Assembly (NCBI RefSeq): GCF_027579695.1
Contig: NC_083596.1
Coordinates: 13,164,798 to 13,228,797 of the forward strand
Source: Neoarius graeffei
Lineage: Eukaryota; Chordata; Actinopteri; Siluriformes; Ariidae
Reading direction: 5' to 3'
DNA: 64,000 nucleotides
Part shown: piece by piece, positions 33,685 through 45,630 of the stretch
Layout of the letters: each line of letters opens with the position of its first letter
Numbering within the stretch: position 1 is the stretch's first letter
Program-made: the position numbers and the translations under genes
The notes under the pieces: generated by a model
Told to the model about the DNA's origin: nothing
The model's database searches: none
Seen by the model: only the letters and a program-made list of their open reading frames with translations

Positions 33685-34198
33685 AGGCCAATTTATGCTG
33701 ACAACGCAGTCCTCGCAGATAGCGTCTGCGTAGCCCCCCCACCTTCGCAGACGCTCTGCGCGCACCTCCCAAAAATTGTGACCACCGCAGACAGCCTCGC
33801 AGACAGCGTCGCAGACAAGAGGGCTCCGATTGGTCCACTCTACATCCGCTGTACACGCACTTCCGCTTCCCTACTTTCCTGGTTTGGTTTGTTTTCACTA
33901 CTGCCATTTTTAAAAACACGAGCCAAGATGGAGCAGCACGAAGAGCGGTTGATCGAGGAAGTGAGGAAGTACATACATCTATACGACTCCAGTTCTAGTC
34001 ATTATAAGTAACCGGAGGATAAACACTCCACTAACCACACCCACCAACTACTCCTAGCGATTTCGCAACTTCGCGCCCCCTTGCGTTGTGGCGGTGAATA
34101 ACATCGCGCACGCCTATTACTCCCCGCTCAACGATAAATTACAACTGTCTGCGAAAAGCTATCTGCGAAAGCCTTGTCGCAAGAGCATGCAGAGGCCT
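33685..34198. mobile_element. Harbinger MITE with TAA duplication, copy 1
   Basis: The ends AGGCCAATTTATGCTGAC and AGAGCATGCAGAGGCCT are flanked by TAA (33682-33684, 34199-34201). It carries a short plus-strand frame MEQHEERLIEEVRKYIHLYD at about 33929, which looks like the start of a MADF/Myb-like protein of Harbinger elements. Copy 2 is at 56874-57405. Confidence 0.88.
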
Positions 34199-34285
34199 TA
34201 AGACTTTCCTGTTAAGCAAAATGAGCTTAAAATGTCCAGTTGCCCATCTTACGGTCATTAACATTAAACACGGAGCATTGCATAC

Positions 34286-34480
34286 CTTTGCTGATGACCA
34301 TCGTGTCCGGTGCAGTGGCTGTGATCATGCTGATGACGGAATGCTCCTGTACCTCCAGTCCTCCGTTATTGTGTACACTGTGGCTGTGCCCCAAGTCCTG
34401 ATGGGAACATGCTGGAGTGACTGTTGGCTCTAGGGCATAGGAGTGCGATGGGGCAGAAACAGACGATTCAGCAGAAGGAG
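34286..34480 (-). CDS. zfpl1: zfpl1, fifth coding exon
   Basis: The exon runs from an acceptor (CCCCAG) to a GTATGC donor and encodes a serine-, histidine- and alanine-rich linker (SAESSVSAPSHSYALEP). It ends with EHSVISMITATAPDTMVISK, in the place of the VIHMG segment of mammalian ZFPL1. It is the least conserved part of the protein, so the call rests on frame and phase continuity (phase 1 in, 1 out) with the exons on both sides. Confidence 0.85.
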
Positions 34481-34950
34481 CTGGGGATCAGAGGAACAAG
34501 ACGTTAATATACAGTCCAAACAAAAAGAGTGAAGGAGGAGGTAAGCTGAAACTTCAGTCTACGATAATCAGTTTTTTAGTGGAGCTCCTGCACGGAGCCC
34601 CATAGGCACAGAGTGTGGATCCATAAAGAAACCCATTGAGCTGTTTTCTGATGGTTTCGGTCCTGTGCGTGCGTGCCTGCCTGCCACCACAGGAAACCCA
34701 ACAGCCGAGTAGTGAGGAACCCCATCGAGTTGTTTTCTGATGAGTTAATTCTGTCTCAACATACTGCATTACGTGCGTTATTCATTTTGATAACCGTGCG
34801 ATAAGGACCTGAGACCTTCGTGCAAAACGTGCACACTTCTTTAAAAAAAGTTGATCTTTTACGAACAAACTATAACTCTAGAAAAGTCTTTAACGGTCTT
34901 TCTGGTTTCATAACACAGTTTCTTAATATTAGTATGTTGATAATGCCGAT

Positions 34951-35322
34951 GGGCGGCACGGTGGTGTAGTGGTTAGCGCTGTCGCCTCACAGCAAGAAGG
35001 TCCTGGGTTCGAGCCCCGGGGCCGGCGAGGGCCTTTCTGTGTGGAGTTTGCATGTTCTCCCCGTGTCCGCGTGGGTTTCCTCCGGGTGCTCCGGTTTCCC
35101 CCACAGTCCAAAGACATGCAGGTTAGGTTAACTGGTGACTTTAAATTGACCGTAGGTGTGAATGTGAGTGTGAATGGTTGTCTGTGTCTATGTGTCAGCC
35201 CTGTGATGACCTGGCGACTTGTCCAGGGTGTACCCCGCCTTTCGCCCGTAGTCAGCTGGGATAGGCTCCAGCTTGCCTGCGACCCTGTAGAAGGATAAAG
35301 CGGCTAGAGATAATGAGATGAG
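34951..35322 (+). mobile_element. tRNA-headed SINE, full length
   Basis: A full copy from GGGCGGCACGGTGGTG to a GATGAGA tail, inside a zfpl1 intron and antisense to it. The B box reads GGTTCGAGCCCC. Confidence 0.92.
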
Positions 35323-35363
35323 AATGTTTTAAATATTTCCTCAATTGCACTTTTTTTTTTTAA

Positions 35364-37134
35364 AGGAGAACTGAAGTCATTTTTAAAATTGCTTTATTTC
35401 TTAATTAACGTGTTATTCAACTACGTTTTCAGTTTTAGTAACCTTATATCGTGACTCGTATTGGCAACTAATTGCAATTAAATATTATACTTATCAGCCT
35501 ATTCGGTTTTTAGCCATGTTGAATTTAGTCCGTTTGGTCCACGGCAGGCGTCGCTTATCCGCGCGATCTTCATGAGACTTCGAAACATGAAGCGTCAGCG
35601 CCACCATTTTGAAAACTGTTTACACAGCGGCCAGATCGCCATATCATTCCAATTTAGATTAATTTTGAGATTTTTAATCTTCATCAGTGATAGAGATTAT
35701 TCCATATGACTTCGAACCAACGTAGAGTAGAGAAGAGTTGGAAAGACGACAGGATAAGGACTAGTCTGTCGCGCTGGTATTTACATCATTACTGTCGCAC
35801 GTGCCAGATCAGGCGTCAGGTGGGGTTTTAAAATAAATACAGGCATTTATTTTTTTCGCGGCCCGGTTTCCATCAAATCCTGCACTCTGATTGGCTAGTG
35901 AGCGAGTCCGTATCCTACGGTACGGACCCCAGTTATGGACCCCAGTTACGGACCCCTGGAGACTCGCTCGTTCACAACAACTTAGTAGAATTTTTTGTTA
36001 AAATTTCTTTTTATAAGATTTATTTATAAGATGATAAAAAAATCTTGTAAATTTTTGCCAGCATTTCTCAGGAGAATATCATTAATTTTACAGCATGGAT
36101 AGCGATAACGACAGTGTTCACAGTGAAAGCGAGTTTTACTACCCTGAGGAAGAAGAAATAAAAGAAAACATTTCAGGAGAAAGCTTAAAAACCTCTAACT
36201 GTTGCTAATGCCGAGTAAAAACATGGCTGAATCCTGAATGACTCCTATTTGTATAAACAGGGGACTACATAGGCGGCAAAATGTAGTTTTTTTTCCTGCC
36301 ATGGAAGTGCACTTGTATACCGAGGAGGAAGCCATTTGCATTACAGCCGTGAATGAGGATTCAAAATGGCGGCTCGGCTCAGTTTTCCCTTTCGGGCGCT
36401 CTCGTTTTCTGTTAGAATTTGGTAAAGAAAAAAATACAAATATTATTTACCAGCTTAAGGTCAGTCTGTATGGTAAATACCTACTTTCAAGACCTCGGTC
36501 ATGGCATTTCACGATACGGACCTCCCAGCTGGTAAACAACATGTATTTTTGTGATAAATACATATTATACTGAGCGCATTTCCCACAGAATCCTCACTAA
36601 GGTTTCGGACAGCATTACAAAATGGCGTCCCCACTATCTGTTCTGTTCATTCCCGTAACTGCATTGCGGTCGTAGGGAGGCATGAGAGATGCCGACATAG
36701 TCACTCATCTCTCATGTCTTTTCTCTGGGCTTGGATTGCTCGGTGGCACCTATCTCCTCTCCAAGCATGTCCCCACCATATAGCGCCCTATATAGTGAGT
36801 AGGGAGCGATTTCGGACACAGGGAAAACTTCCAGCTTGATTACGTCAGCATTCGAAGGACGGTGTGTGTGTCTTCTGACAACGTTGGCAGATGTTGGTCA
36901 CTCTGATTTCCGCTGTACGTTTTACTTTCGTCCTACGAAGTCTCGCACAGGTCTCCGCGAATCTCGTTTACGGCCGTTGCTTTGACGTATGGACTGACAT
37001 ATTACAGAGCATATTTCAAACACTCATAACTTGCTCTAGCAGTGACAAAATAGCCGTCAGAAATGAATTCCTACATTTTATAAAATGAGAGAAATAGAAT
37101 TTTGATTAAAAAAAAAATTGCCTTCAGTTCTTCT
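35364..37134. mobile_element. TTAA-flanked MITE, copy 3, split by another insertion
   Basis: TTAA lies at 35360-35363 and 37135-37138, with ends AGGAGAACTGAAGTCA and CTTCAGTTCTTCT. Compared with copy 2, extra sequence of about 1.2 kb (about 35625-36826) is inserted. That insert ends in GGGAGCGATTTCGGACAC, the end of the 12086-14458 family, so it is probably a partial relative of it. Confidence 0.75.
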
Positions 37135-37405
37135 TTAACAAAACCTCTATCGTCTTTTCAAACTCAAAGCTCTAATCCTCGGAGCTACACGCGCTGCATT
37201 ATCCCGGGTAGCGTATTCATTGTATTATATTTTGCTTTCAATATGATATTTTATATAACAGTAAAGAAATAAAACAAAAGAGGCTGGCTAGGATATAAGA
37301 AAATTCTACAACCCAGAAACAGATGGGAGCTCCGCTTTTATGCACTTCCTAAAACTATATATTAGGTCTGTTTATCATTTTTATGAAGGCGCAGTCTGGA
37401 CTCAC

Positions 37406-37478
37406 CATCAAAGGTCCAGTCTGTATAATCAGTCACATCGTGTGTGGTGCTTTCTTCGACCTCAGGCTGGCCTTCGAC
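37406..37478 (-). CDS. zfpl1: zfpl1, fourth coding exon
   Basis: A 73-base exon between acceptor TTATTTTCAG and donor GTGAGT encodes VEGQPEVEESTTHDVTDYTD then WTFD. It corresponds to the acidic segment ending DFSDWSSF in mammalian ZFPL1. Phase 0 in and 1 out fits exactly. Confidence 0.9.
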
Positions 37479-37707
37479 CTGAAAATAAGAAAAACTCATT
37501 TAAACCCCACAGTCAGGAGGAACAGAAACGTCTTGCGTTTAAGTTAATAATAAATGATCATTTACACACTTCGAATACTTACGTTTATCCTGACCAGAGT
37601 TTACCGTTACACTTAAACAATATCATTAAACTCCAGTCTACTTTCCCCCCCCACACACGTTTGCTATAAATATGCCTCGCAGCTCACCCGTGGAACTGAT
37701 GACTCAC

Positions 37708-37901
37708 CAGTGGAAGGCCCAATCCTGCTCGTGCCCAGTTCACTGAGGACAGCTGAATTCTCAGCATGTCGGCTACAGGGCTGGCGAGGTTGGCAGGAGG
37801 AAAAACAGGCCCCTGGCATGTCGGACACTGATAACCTGCCGGCGCCGTGTACAGGGGCAGGCGTGATGCCAGTTCATTCAGACAGGACCAGTGGAACAGA
37901 T
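37708..37901 (-). CDS. zfpl1: zfpl1, third coding exon: RING-like C-terminal half
   Basis: It encodes [20 protein letters not shown], then [14 protein letters not shown] and [12 protein letters not shown]. Residues H75, C78, C97 and C100 complete the second zinc-binding (RING-like) module begun in the previous exon. The splice completes D72 across the junction (G|AT). The donor GTGAGT at 37707-37702 is preferred to reading on, which would add VSHQFHG. Confidence 0.97.
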
Positions 37902-37953
37902 CTGAGATGGAAGGAAAAGGGTCAGCCATCTGACACAAAAGTCTAGCCATCAT

Positions 37954-38742
37954 TTTAAACAGCTTTCTTTAGATTTCTATTTCACGGCCCAGTCACGTAT
38001 CAGATAAAATCACTCTGAGCAATATTAGATGACTACTAAACAACGTTCCCACTGTGTGCTTGACAGGGAACATAAAAGTGAAAATAAGTGGAGTGGGTAG
38101 TAAACAGAGAATAAAAGATGGCAGCAAGGACAATCCCCCAAAACACGATGCCATATTTCCATTAATACAGTTTGTATCGTGCATATTATTTATAAGAGGG
38201 AGAAGATAAAATGGGTCATTGTACAGGAATTCTACATTTGTATTACTGTCAAATCAGCATAGATGATTATGGGACAGCGGAACGAAATCTAAACAAATCT
38301 AAAACTTTAAGGGTCTTTGCTTGTCCCGAGGTTGTCCAAAGTTTCAAAAAATAAAAAAAATAATAAACCCACACTACAGCAGAGAGCTCCCTGGGCAATG
38401 AAAATTGCTTGTTCTCACAAATACTGCTGTAGAAAATGAATTAAACAAACAAACAAAGGCAGTAAAAAAAGGATACATGATAAACATACTCTAGTCATAT
38501 TTACCGGTACATGAGTTGAAGGATTGTGCATTTTAAAGTAACAGCAGTGTTTTCCCCAGAAAAAAATTAAAGCCCTAAATTCTGGCATGATAATACACAG
38601 ACAACGGAGCGAAAGCGAGTGCTCTCAGGTGCATTTTCAGGGTCTCCGAGAGGTTTTAGATCCATGATTATAGGATAGATTTTACCAGTGTTTCAATGAT
38701 TTCTGACCTAAATAGTATCAATGTATACACATTTGAAATTTA
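37954..38742. other. zfpl1 intron sequence without recognised repeats
   Basis: AT-rich intron between the third coding exon and the SINE at 38743. No repeat family or exon was recognised. Confidence 0.5.
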
Positions 38743-39124
38743 GGGGTGGCACGGTGGTGTAGTGGTTAGCGCTGTCGCCTCACAGCAAGAAGGTCCGGGT
38801 TCGAGCCCCATGGCCGGCGAGGGCCTTTCTGTGTGGAGTTTGCATGTTCTCCCCGTGTCCACGTGGGTTTCCTCCGGGTGCTCCGGTTTCCCCCACAGTC
38901 CAAAGACATGCAGGTTAGGTTAACTGGTGACTCTAAATTGACCGTAGGTGTGAATGTGAGTGTGAATGGTTGTCTGTGTCTATGTGTCAGCCCTGTGATG
39001 ACCTGGCGACTTGTCCAGGGTGTACCCTGCCTTTCGCCCGTAGTCAGCTGGGATAGGCTCCAGCTTGCCTGCGACCCTGTAGAAGGATAAAGCGGCTAGA
39101 GATAATGAGATGAGATGAGATGAG
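38743..39124 (+). mobile_element. tRNA-headed SINE, full length
   Basis: The copy starts GGGGTGGCACGGTGGTG, has B box GGTTCGAGCCCC and ends in (GATGA)n. It lies in the long zfpl1 intron, antisense to the gene. Confidence 0.92.
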
Positions 39125-39150
39125 CATATTCTGGATCAATTTCGTTTTGT

Positions 39151-39375
39151 TACCTCCGCCAAGGAGGTTATGTTTTCGGTAGCGTTGGTTTGTTTGTTTG
39201 TCTGTTAGCAACATTACGGAAAAAGTAATGAACGGATTGCTCTGAAATTTGTCAGGTGTGTGACTGGGCACAAGTAACAATCCATTAAATTCTGGCGGTG
39301 ATCCGGATCACCTTCTGGATCCCAGATTTTTTTAAAGGATTCTTGGCGGAGGTCTGTGCTCTCCGAGTGCTTTTC
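39151..39375 (+). repeat. CCTCCGCCAAGGAGGTTATG dispersed repeat
   Basis: The repeat begins CCTCCGCCAAGGAGGTTATG, has a (GTTT)n run and ends GGCGGAGGTCTGTGCTCTC. This kind of sequence is widespread in fish and marine invertebrates. Its class is uncertain. Confidence 0.6.
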
Positions 39376-39388
39376 TAGTTTTTTTTTT

Positions 39389-40022
39389 TATATGAAACTA
39401 TGTCCCTTTACACACTCATCCAGAAGGGTCATTTTGCACAAGGCCATCTGTCTACAGCAGAAAAAAATAAAATAAAACACGTCTGGAAAAATCCCAAGGG
39501 AGTCTGGAGCCAGATTCGTGACGTTACCTGCGTAAGCGCCAGCAGGCTGCGAGAGCTTTGCATGGTTTCAGTGCACAGCCTGTGTAGACCAAGCGCTCCC
39601 ATTTCTCTCTCATTGTCCGGTCTTTTGGAAAACGATGAGTACTAATCCCATCAAGATTGGTGTTGCTACACCCTCCTACGATACATCTGTTAACCATTTT
39701 AATAATTACGCGATAACGTTGAAGAAATTTGCAGAAAACCACCAGGTCGTTTTCTCATAAACAAGCCAGCGCTGACATAGGATTCAGAAGGAGGCGTCCC
39801 ACACGCGACGTCACGAAAATCAACGTTTGCCGGGAAATTCAAATGCCAAGTTTTTTCAGAGGCGGACCAATTCGCCTCAAATGGCTTGATTTCAACTGAA
39901 TTTTTCTGGTCTTGCGCAAGGTAAAAAAATTGCACAAAATGTGACAGATATTTTACCAAAGTTTAATATAAAATAGGAGAATTACATTGATCTTGCTCCT
40001 GAATTTACCCGTGATATGCACT
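39389..40022 (-). mobile_element. Kolobok-like TTAA element with THAP exon remnant, copy C
   Basis: The right end GATATGCACT abuts TTAA (40023-40026); the other end is lost near 39389. The minus strand keeps the best THAP exon of the three copies (about 39550-39690): MVNRCIVGGCSNTNLDGIST then HRFPKDRTMREKWERLV. The second half of the THAP finger (the C-x2-H pair) is missing. Confidence 0.7.
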
Positions 40023-40448
40023 TTAAAGTTCAACATGCAAGTTAAACTGTTTTGTTATAGATTACTTAGGTATATGATAGATTGAAAATCTACGGGGATC
40101 CCTCAATTACCTATGATCAAGTAGTGTTGTAACAAAAATGTGCATGAAAATATGAACAGTGGTTTGCTCCGTCTTATGCAGTCCAATGAAGAGAATCGAT
40201 CATCATGACCTCCTGTTGATCACAAAGGGATCTGAACCCAAGAACTGCCACCTTGTAATGATTTAGAATGTTTCTGATGCAATTACCATAATATATAACT
40301 AAGATACACTGAAAAGAAAAGTAAGGCAACTGCATATTATAAAGTTTTAATTTTAAGTGCCAAAATTTAAACATATTTAAAAGGAAAAGAAAACTTAATT
40401 CATACATTTAAGTTTGGAGAAAGATTACGTACTTATCAACACATTCTC

Positions 40449-40682
40449 TTCGTGAATGTGTTTATAAGTGTCAAATGTAGTATAATTTCAAATAATAATG
40501 ATAAGCGTATTTGGCAGTGTGAGGTCACTGTGAGCCTTTAACAAAAGAATAATCCGGAGCCGTCTTTTGTTAAATGGATCCCAGTGACATCACACTGCCA
40601 AAAATGCTTATGATTATTATTTGAAATTATGCTACATTTGACACATTTGGACAACTTCACTTCGTGAGTGTGTTTATAAGTA
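40449..40682. repeat. foldback element flanked by a direct repeat
   Basis: The arms 40466-40535 and 40581-40648 are inverted copies (TTTGGCAGTGTGAGGTCACTG against CAGTGACATCACACTGCC in part). Outside them CTTCGTGAATGTGTTTATAAG-type sequence occurs twice in direct orientation (40449-40468 and 40661-40681). Confidence 0.7.
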
Positions 40683-40689
40683 CATCATC

Positions 40690-40922
40690 TCCTTTAAAGC
40701 CTTGGCTTTTGCTCGGCCCAATGTTGGGCAACCCTCTCATAGTCCATCTCGCTGTCATCCATGCTGATGTGGATCAAATTGTCCAGCGAGTGCTTTTTGA
40801 GCCAGTCGCTGTGATCAAAATTGACGACGTTTTCGTTGTCATGACAGTTGTCTGGTTTTATGCGCCATCGCTCACGTGGGTTTGCTGACGTTTAGTCAAC
40901 CAATCTTTGATCGAAGCCATAA
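40690..40922 (-). pseudogene. coding remnant of unknown transposon protein
   Basis: The minus strand begins MASIKDWLTKRQQTHVSDGA and, in another frame, gives FDHSDWLKKHSLDNLIHIS and MDDSEMDYERVAQHW. The composition is protein-like and a frame break is present. The family is not recognised; it sits next to the foldback element. Confidence 0.35.
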
Positions 40923-41242
40923 TGATAATAGACTAGGTCAAACTTGTGTGATTAAAATCAGTCGGCTTTGTCCGTCTGGTGCGGGACAACATCGGCAGCC
41001 AATCAGATCGCTTATCATGAATCGGAAAATTCCGGGATGTCTGACGTTTTCTTTCGATATTTTTATTGGACGGTTTGAACACGTGATCTTGACACAGCCA
41101 ACAGATTACAGTTTGTTTACATCATACCACGCGGACATATTACTTTGACAGAATCAACACAAACGCTGGAAAAAAAAGACCGCTTGTTTAACACAAATAT
41201 CAATCAATATGTAAATGGATCTGTTATTTGCTCTCCTACGTA

Positions 41243-42853
41243 CAGTTAGGTCCATAAATATTTGGACAGAGAACATTTTTCTAATTTTGGTTCTGTACAT
41301 TACCACAATGAATTTTGAACAAAACAGTTCAGATGCAGTTGAAGTTCAGACTTTCAGCTTTAATTCAGTGGGTTGAACAAAATGATTGCATAAAAATGTG
41401 AGGAACTAAAGCATTTTTTAAAACACAAGCCCTTCATTTCAGGGGCTCAAAAGTAATTGGACAAATTAAATAATTGTAAATAAAATGTTCATTTCTAATA
41501 CTTGGTTGAAAACCCTTTGTTGGCAATGACTGCCTGAAGTCTTGAACTCATGGACATCACCAGACGCTGTGTTTCCTCCTTTTTAATGCTCTGCCAGGCC
41601 TTTACTGCAGCGGTTTTCAGTTGCTGTTTGTTTGTGGGCCCTTCTGTCTGAAGTTTAGTCTTTAACAAGTGAAATGCATGCTCAATTGGGTTGAGATCAG
41701 GTGACTGACTTGGCCATTCAAGAATATTCCACTTCTTTGCTTTAATAAACTCCTGGGTTGCTTTGGCTTTATGTTTTGGGTCATTGTCCATCTGTATTAT
41801 GAAACGCCGACCAATCAGTTTGGCTGGATTTGAGCACACAGTATGTCTCTGAATACCTCAGAATTCATCCGGCTGCTTCTGTCCTGTGTCACATCATCAA
41901 TAAGCACTAGTGACCCAGTGCCACTGGCAGCCATGCATGCCCAAGCCATCACACTGCCTCCGCTGTGTTTTACAGATGATGTGGTATGCTTTGGATCATG
42001 AGCTGTACCACGCCTTCGCCATACTTTTTTCTTTCCATCATTCTGGTAGAGGTTGATCTTGGTTTCATCTGTCCAAAGAATGTTCTTCCAGAACTGTGCT
42101 GACTTTTTTAGATGTTTTTTTTATCAAAGTCCAATCTAGCCTTTTTATTCTTGAGGCTTATGAGTGGCTTGCACCGTGCACTGAACCCTCTGTATTTACT
42201 TTCATGCAGTCTTCTCTTTATGGTAGATTTGGATATTGATACGCCTACCTCCTGGAGAGTGTTGTTCACTTGGTTGGCTGTTGTGAAGGGGTTTCTCTTC
42301 ATTCTGCGATCATCCACCACTGTTGTCTTCTGTGGGTGTCCAGGTCTTTTTGCATTGATGAGCTCACCAGTGCTTTCTTTCTTTCTTTCTCAGGATGTAC
42401 CAAACTGTAATATTGTAGCAATTTCTCGGATGGGTTTTTTTTCTGTTTTCGCAGCTTAAGGATGGCTTGTTTCACCTGCATGGAGAGCTCCTTTGACTGC
42501 ATGTTTTCTTCACAGCAAAATCTTCCAAATGCAAGCACCACACCTTAAATCAACTCCAGGCCTTTTATCTGCTTAATTGAGAATGACATAACGAAGGAAT
42601 TTCCCACACCTGCCCATGAAATAGCCTTTGAGTCAATTGTCCAGTTACTTTTGGTCCCTTTAAAAACAGGGTGGCACATGTTAAGGAGCTGAAACTCCTA
42701 AACCCTTCATCCAATTTTAATGTGGATACCCTCAAATAAAAGCTGAAAGTCTGGACTTTATGTCCATTATATAACTACAGCTTGAATATGTTTCAGTAAA
42801 CAGGTAAAAAAACAAAATTTGTGTCAGTGTCCAAATATATATGGACCTAACTG
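41243..42853 (-). mobile_element. Tc1-like transposon (CAGTTAGGTCCATAAATATT ends), transposase degraded
   Basis: The ends CAGTTAGGTCCATAAATATT and its complement are flanked by TA (41241-41242, 42854-42855). The minus-strand transposase is in several frames: N-terminal HTH (42541-42299), second HTH (42320-42108), and C-terminal catalytic part (41839-41495) with QMDNDPKHKAK and DLNPIEHAF, ending GFSTKY. A run of T near 42114 marks one frameshift. Confidence 0.93.
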
Positions 42854-43062
42854 TATGTATCTAGTTATGAAATTTAACGTATCGGTATAAATCTAAGAGC
42901 ATTGGATTTTAACTAAAGCGACTAAGCGTATCGGCAGGCAGAGCAAGCGTATATGCTAGAATGCTTTGGGGAAAACCATGAACAGGAAGTTAGGAACCCT
43001 GTATATACAAAGAATCCCATGAACAATTTTTCTAAGCCCATCCCGAACAGGAAAGTTTATGA

Positions 43063-43260
43063 CTAGGGCTGTCGAAGTTAATGCGATAATAATGCAAATT
43101 CTTTTTACCGCCACTATTTTCTTGACACGTGATTAATGCATGCACGTTCTGTACCCCTCCCCCGTAGTTTGGGAAATCAGGAAGTGACATCGTACAAGCA
43201 AGCGATGTAGCGAGTAGTTGGTCGGCGTAAGTCATGAAAAAGTGCATTTACGTACAGAAT
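43063..43260 (+). mobile_element. hAT-like left end fragment
   Basis: TAGGGCTGTCGAAGTTAATG followed by CGATAATAATGC matches the style of hAT ends in this window. No matching right end was found. Confidence 0.45.
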
Positions 43261-43434
43261 CAACTTATATTGTCGCATTCTGAGTGCTTCCATAAAATGT
43301 ATGCATTTTTATATGCTTTTGATGGTCCAGAGGGGAGAAAAGATGACGTGTGAAGGTCCAGGTGTGTTTCTAAGCACGCAAGCTGCACACTGGAATGAGG
43401 GAGTTTGTTTCATTCTGAGAAATTTGTGAATTTT

Positions 43435-43438
<4 letters not shown>

Positions 43439-43493
<55 letters not shown>
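43439..43493. repeat. (AT)n microsatellite
   Basis: A run of about 27 AT units directly abuts the left arm of the foldback element at 43494. Confidence 0.95.
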
Positions 43494-43497
<4 letters not shown>

Positions 43498-44086
43498 TCC
43501 ACGCTTATGGGTACTGAAATGGGGACATGAACTTATTCACCTAAAACCATTTCTTTTTTTACCATCAGGTCACAAAACATGTAATCTTTAATGAATGATA
43601 TGTTAAAAGATAACTTTAATTTTCTGAGATGTAATAAAAACATATTTATATGCCAAAGTCAAGCCTATGAGTTCCAAAATGATGTCTGTTACATTACTTC
43701 TGTTACGATTGTCCATCTCGCGTCTGTTACAAATTAATTACAATCTAGCTCTATACCATGTTAATCTTATTGAAAGAATGTGTATGTTTATTCTACTACA
43801 CGTTTATTAATTATATTTGCTAAAACATCACCTTCCTATGTTTCAAAAAGTAATTCTACATTGTTAAAATTGAGAATCTATATGTCCACAACACTTCTGT
43901 TACGTTCTGACTTTGGCATATAAATATGTTTTTATTACATCTCAGAAAATTAAAGTTATCTTTTAACATATCATTCATTAAAGATTACATGTTTTGTGAC
44001 CTGATGGTAAAAAAAAGAAACGGTTTTAGGTGAATTTTTAAAAATAAGTTCATGTCCCCATTTCAGTACCCATAAGCGTGGAATCA
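43494..44086. repeat. foldback element with 179-bp arms
   Basis: The arms 43494-43672 and 43908-44086 are near-perfect inverted copies (TGATTCCACGCTTATGGG at one end, its complement at the other) around a 235-base loop. Both sides abut AT-rich simple sequence. No open frame. Confidence 0.9.
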
Positions 44087-44481
44087 CTCATATATATGGT
44101 TTATAAATGCAGTTTTTGCTCATGAATGTTCTGTGAGTAAATGCATTTAACTGGAAAACATCTTTATGAGCTGTGTGGTTTAACAAATGTATTTATTTGC
44201 GTTTCATATTTTTATTTTCCTTATTTAAAAAAAGACAGCCACTACTGTTGTCCAGAGTCCAAATCACAGAGTTTGTTTAGTTTATTTTATTGCATAGTTT
44301 GGAGTTTAGTACAGAACTAGAGGGAAATACTAGATTGTTTTGTTCACACTGAATTGTGCGAAACCCTCAAAATAATAAAGTTAATGCTGCTTTATTTTTT
44401 AAATGCAGTGAGGGAATAAAATAGCCACAAAATTATTTTTGCTGTGTCCAGCCTTAACCTTCCTGACCTGGTCATATACTG

Positions 44482-44849
44482 TCTCATCTCATTATCTCTA
44501 GCCGCTTTATCCTGTTCTACAGGGTCGCAGGCGAGCTGGAGCCTATCCTAGCTGACTACGGGCGAAAGGCGGGGTACACCCTGGACAAGTCGCCAGGTCA
44601 TCACAGGGCTGACACATAGACACAGACAACCATTCACATTCACACCTACGGTCAATTTAGAGTCACCAGTTAACCTAACCTGCATGTCTTTGGACTGTGG
44701 GGGAAACCGGAGCACCCGGAGGAAACCCACACGGACACGGGGAGAACATGCAAACTCCGCACAGAAAGGCCCTCGCTGGCCACGGGGCTCGAACCCGGAC
44801 CTTCTTGCTGTGAGGCGACAGCGCTAACCACTACACCACCGTGCCGCCC
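44482..44849 (-). mobile_element. tRNA-headed SINE, full length
   Basis: A minus-strand copy from the CTCATCTCATTATCTCTAGC tail to the GTGCCGCCC head. It lies 40 bases beyond the second coding exon of zfpl1 and is in sense with it. Confidence 0.92.
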
Positions 44850-44888
44850 TGTGTATTTTATATTATAGTTATTCCAAAAATGACTCAC

Positions 44889-45000
44889 CATAGCACACTA
44901 ATCTCACAGTGTCCTGGGAATTCAGAGGCTGATTGCACAGACTGCAGTTAGGATTGTAATCACTGTCCTGGAGCCACTGCAGGTAGGATTGCACAATACA
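44889..45000 (-). CDS. zfpl1: zfpl1, second coding exon
   Basis: The exon encodes [20 protein letters not shown], then [17 protein letters not shown]. This is almost identical to the corresponding segment of human ZFPL1. C53 and C56 start the RING-like module and C70 continues it. Acceptor TCTTGTGCAG and donor GTGAGT are both good; phase is 0 in and 1 out. Confidence 0.97.
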
Positions 45001-45051
45001 CTGCACAAGATAGAAGAAACAGTCAATACAAAAGAGCTGCTTTGTAGTTCA

Positions 45052-45270
<219 letters not shown>

Positions 45271-45479
45271 TCAGTGTTTTAAGATGACTTTAGAATAAAC
45301 AGAAAATCTCTATCAATCCCCAAACAAACCTGCTGTTAAATAATATACTTATAAACAACCTCACGTGATGTGGAGATAATACATTAGCTAGCAGAGCTAA
45401 TAGCTAATGTATTAGCTACTAGCTAGCAATATTTAAAGTACACAATTTCACAAAGTATAATAAAACTTTTCTTACTTAC

Positions 45480-45560
45480 AGAATCACCACAAGTCAGTCT
45501 TCTCTCTATTGCGTAAAGTGTTTCTTCCAGCCTAGTTATTTAGCTTCATGTTTGAGCAAC
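45480..45560 (-). other. zfpl1: putative non-coding first exon of zfpl1
   Basis: A strong donor (CT|GTAAGTAAG) ends here on the minus strand at 45480. An acceptor (GATGCGCAG) at 45224-45223 would join it to the coding exon 15 bases before the ATG. The start site is not fixed. Confidence 0.5.
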
Positions 45561-45630
45561 ATTTTCTTCCGGAAAGAATGACTTCTGCCACGTCTCTTCC
45601 GCTATCGTCGCATGCTGATGACGTCACACA
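45560..45630 (-). promoter_or_regulatory. zfpl1: putative zfpl1 promoter: ETS sites and CRE
   Basis: The sequence CTTCCGGAA (45567-45575) and a second TTCCGC near 45597 are ETS-type sites, and a perfect CRE TGACGTCA lies at 45619-45626. There is no TATA box. ETS plus CRE without TATA is common for housekeeping genes. Confidence 0.5.

Noticed and set aside
43439-43493. AT run as a replication origin or promoter
   Set aside because: It is a plain microsatellite beside a foldback; similar runs occur at 30235 and 55447.
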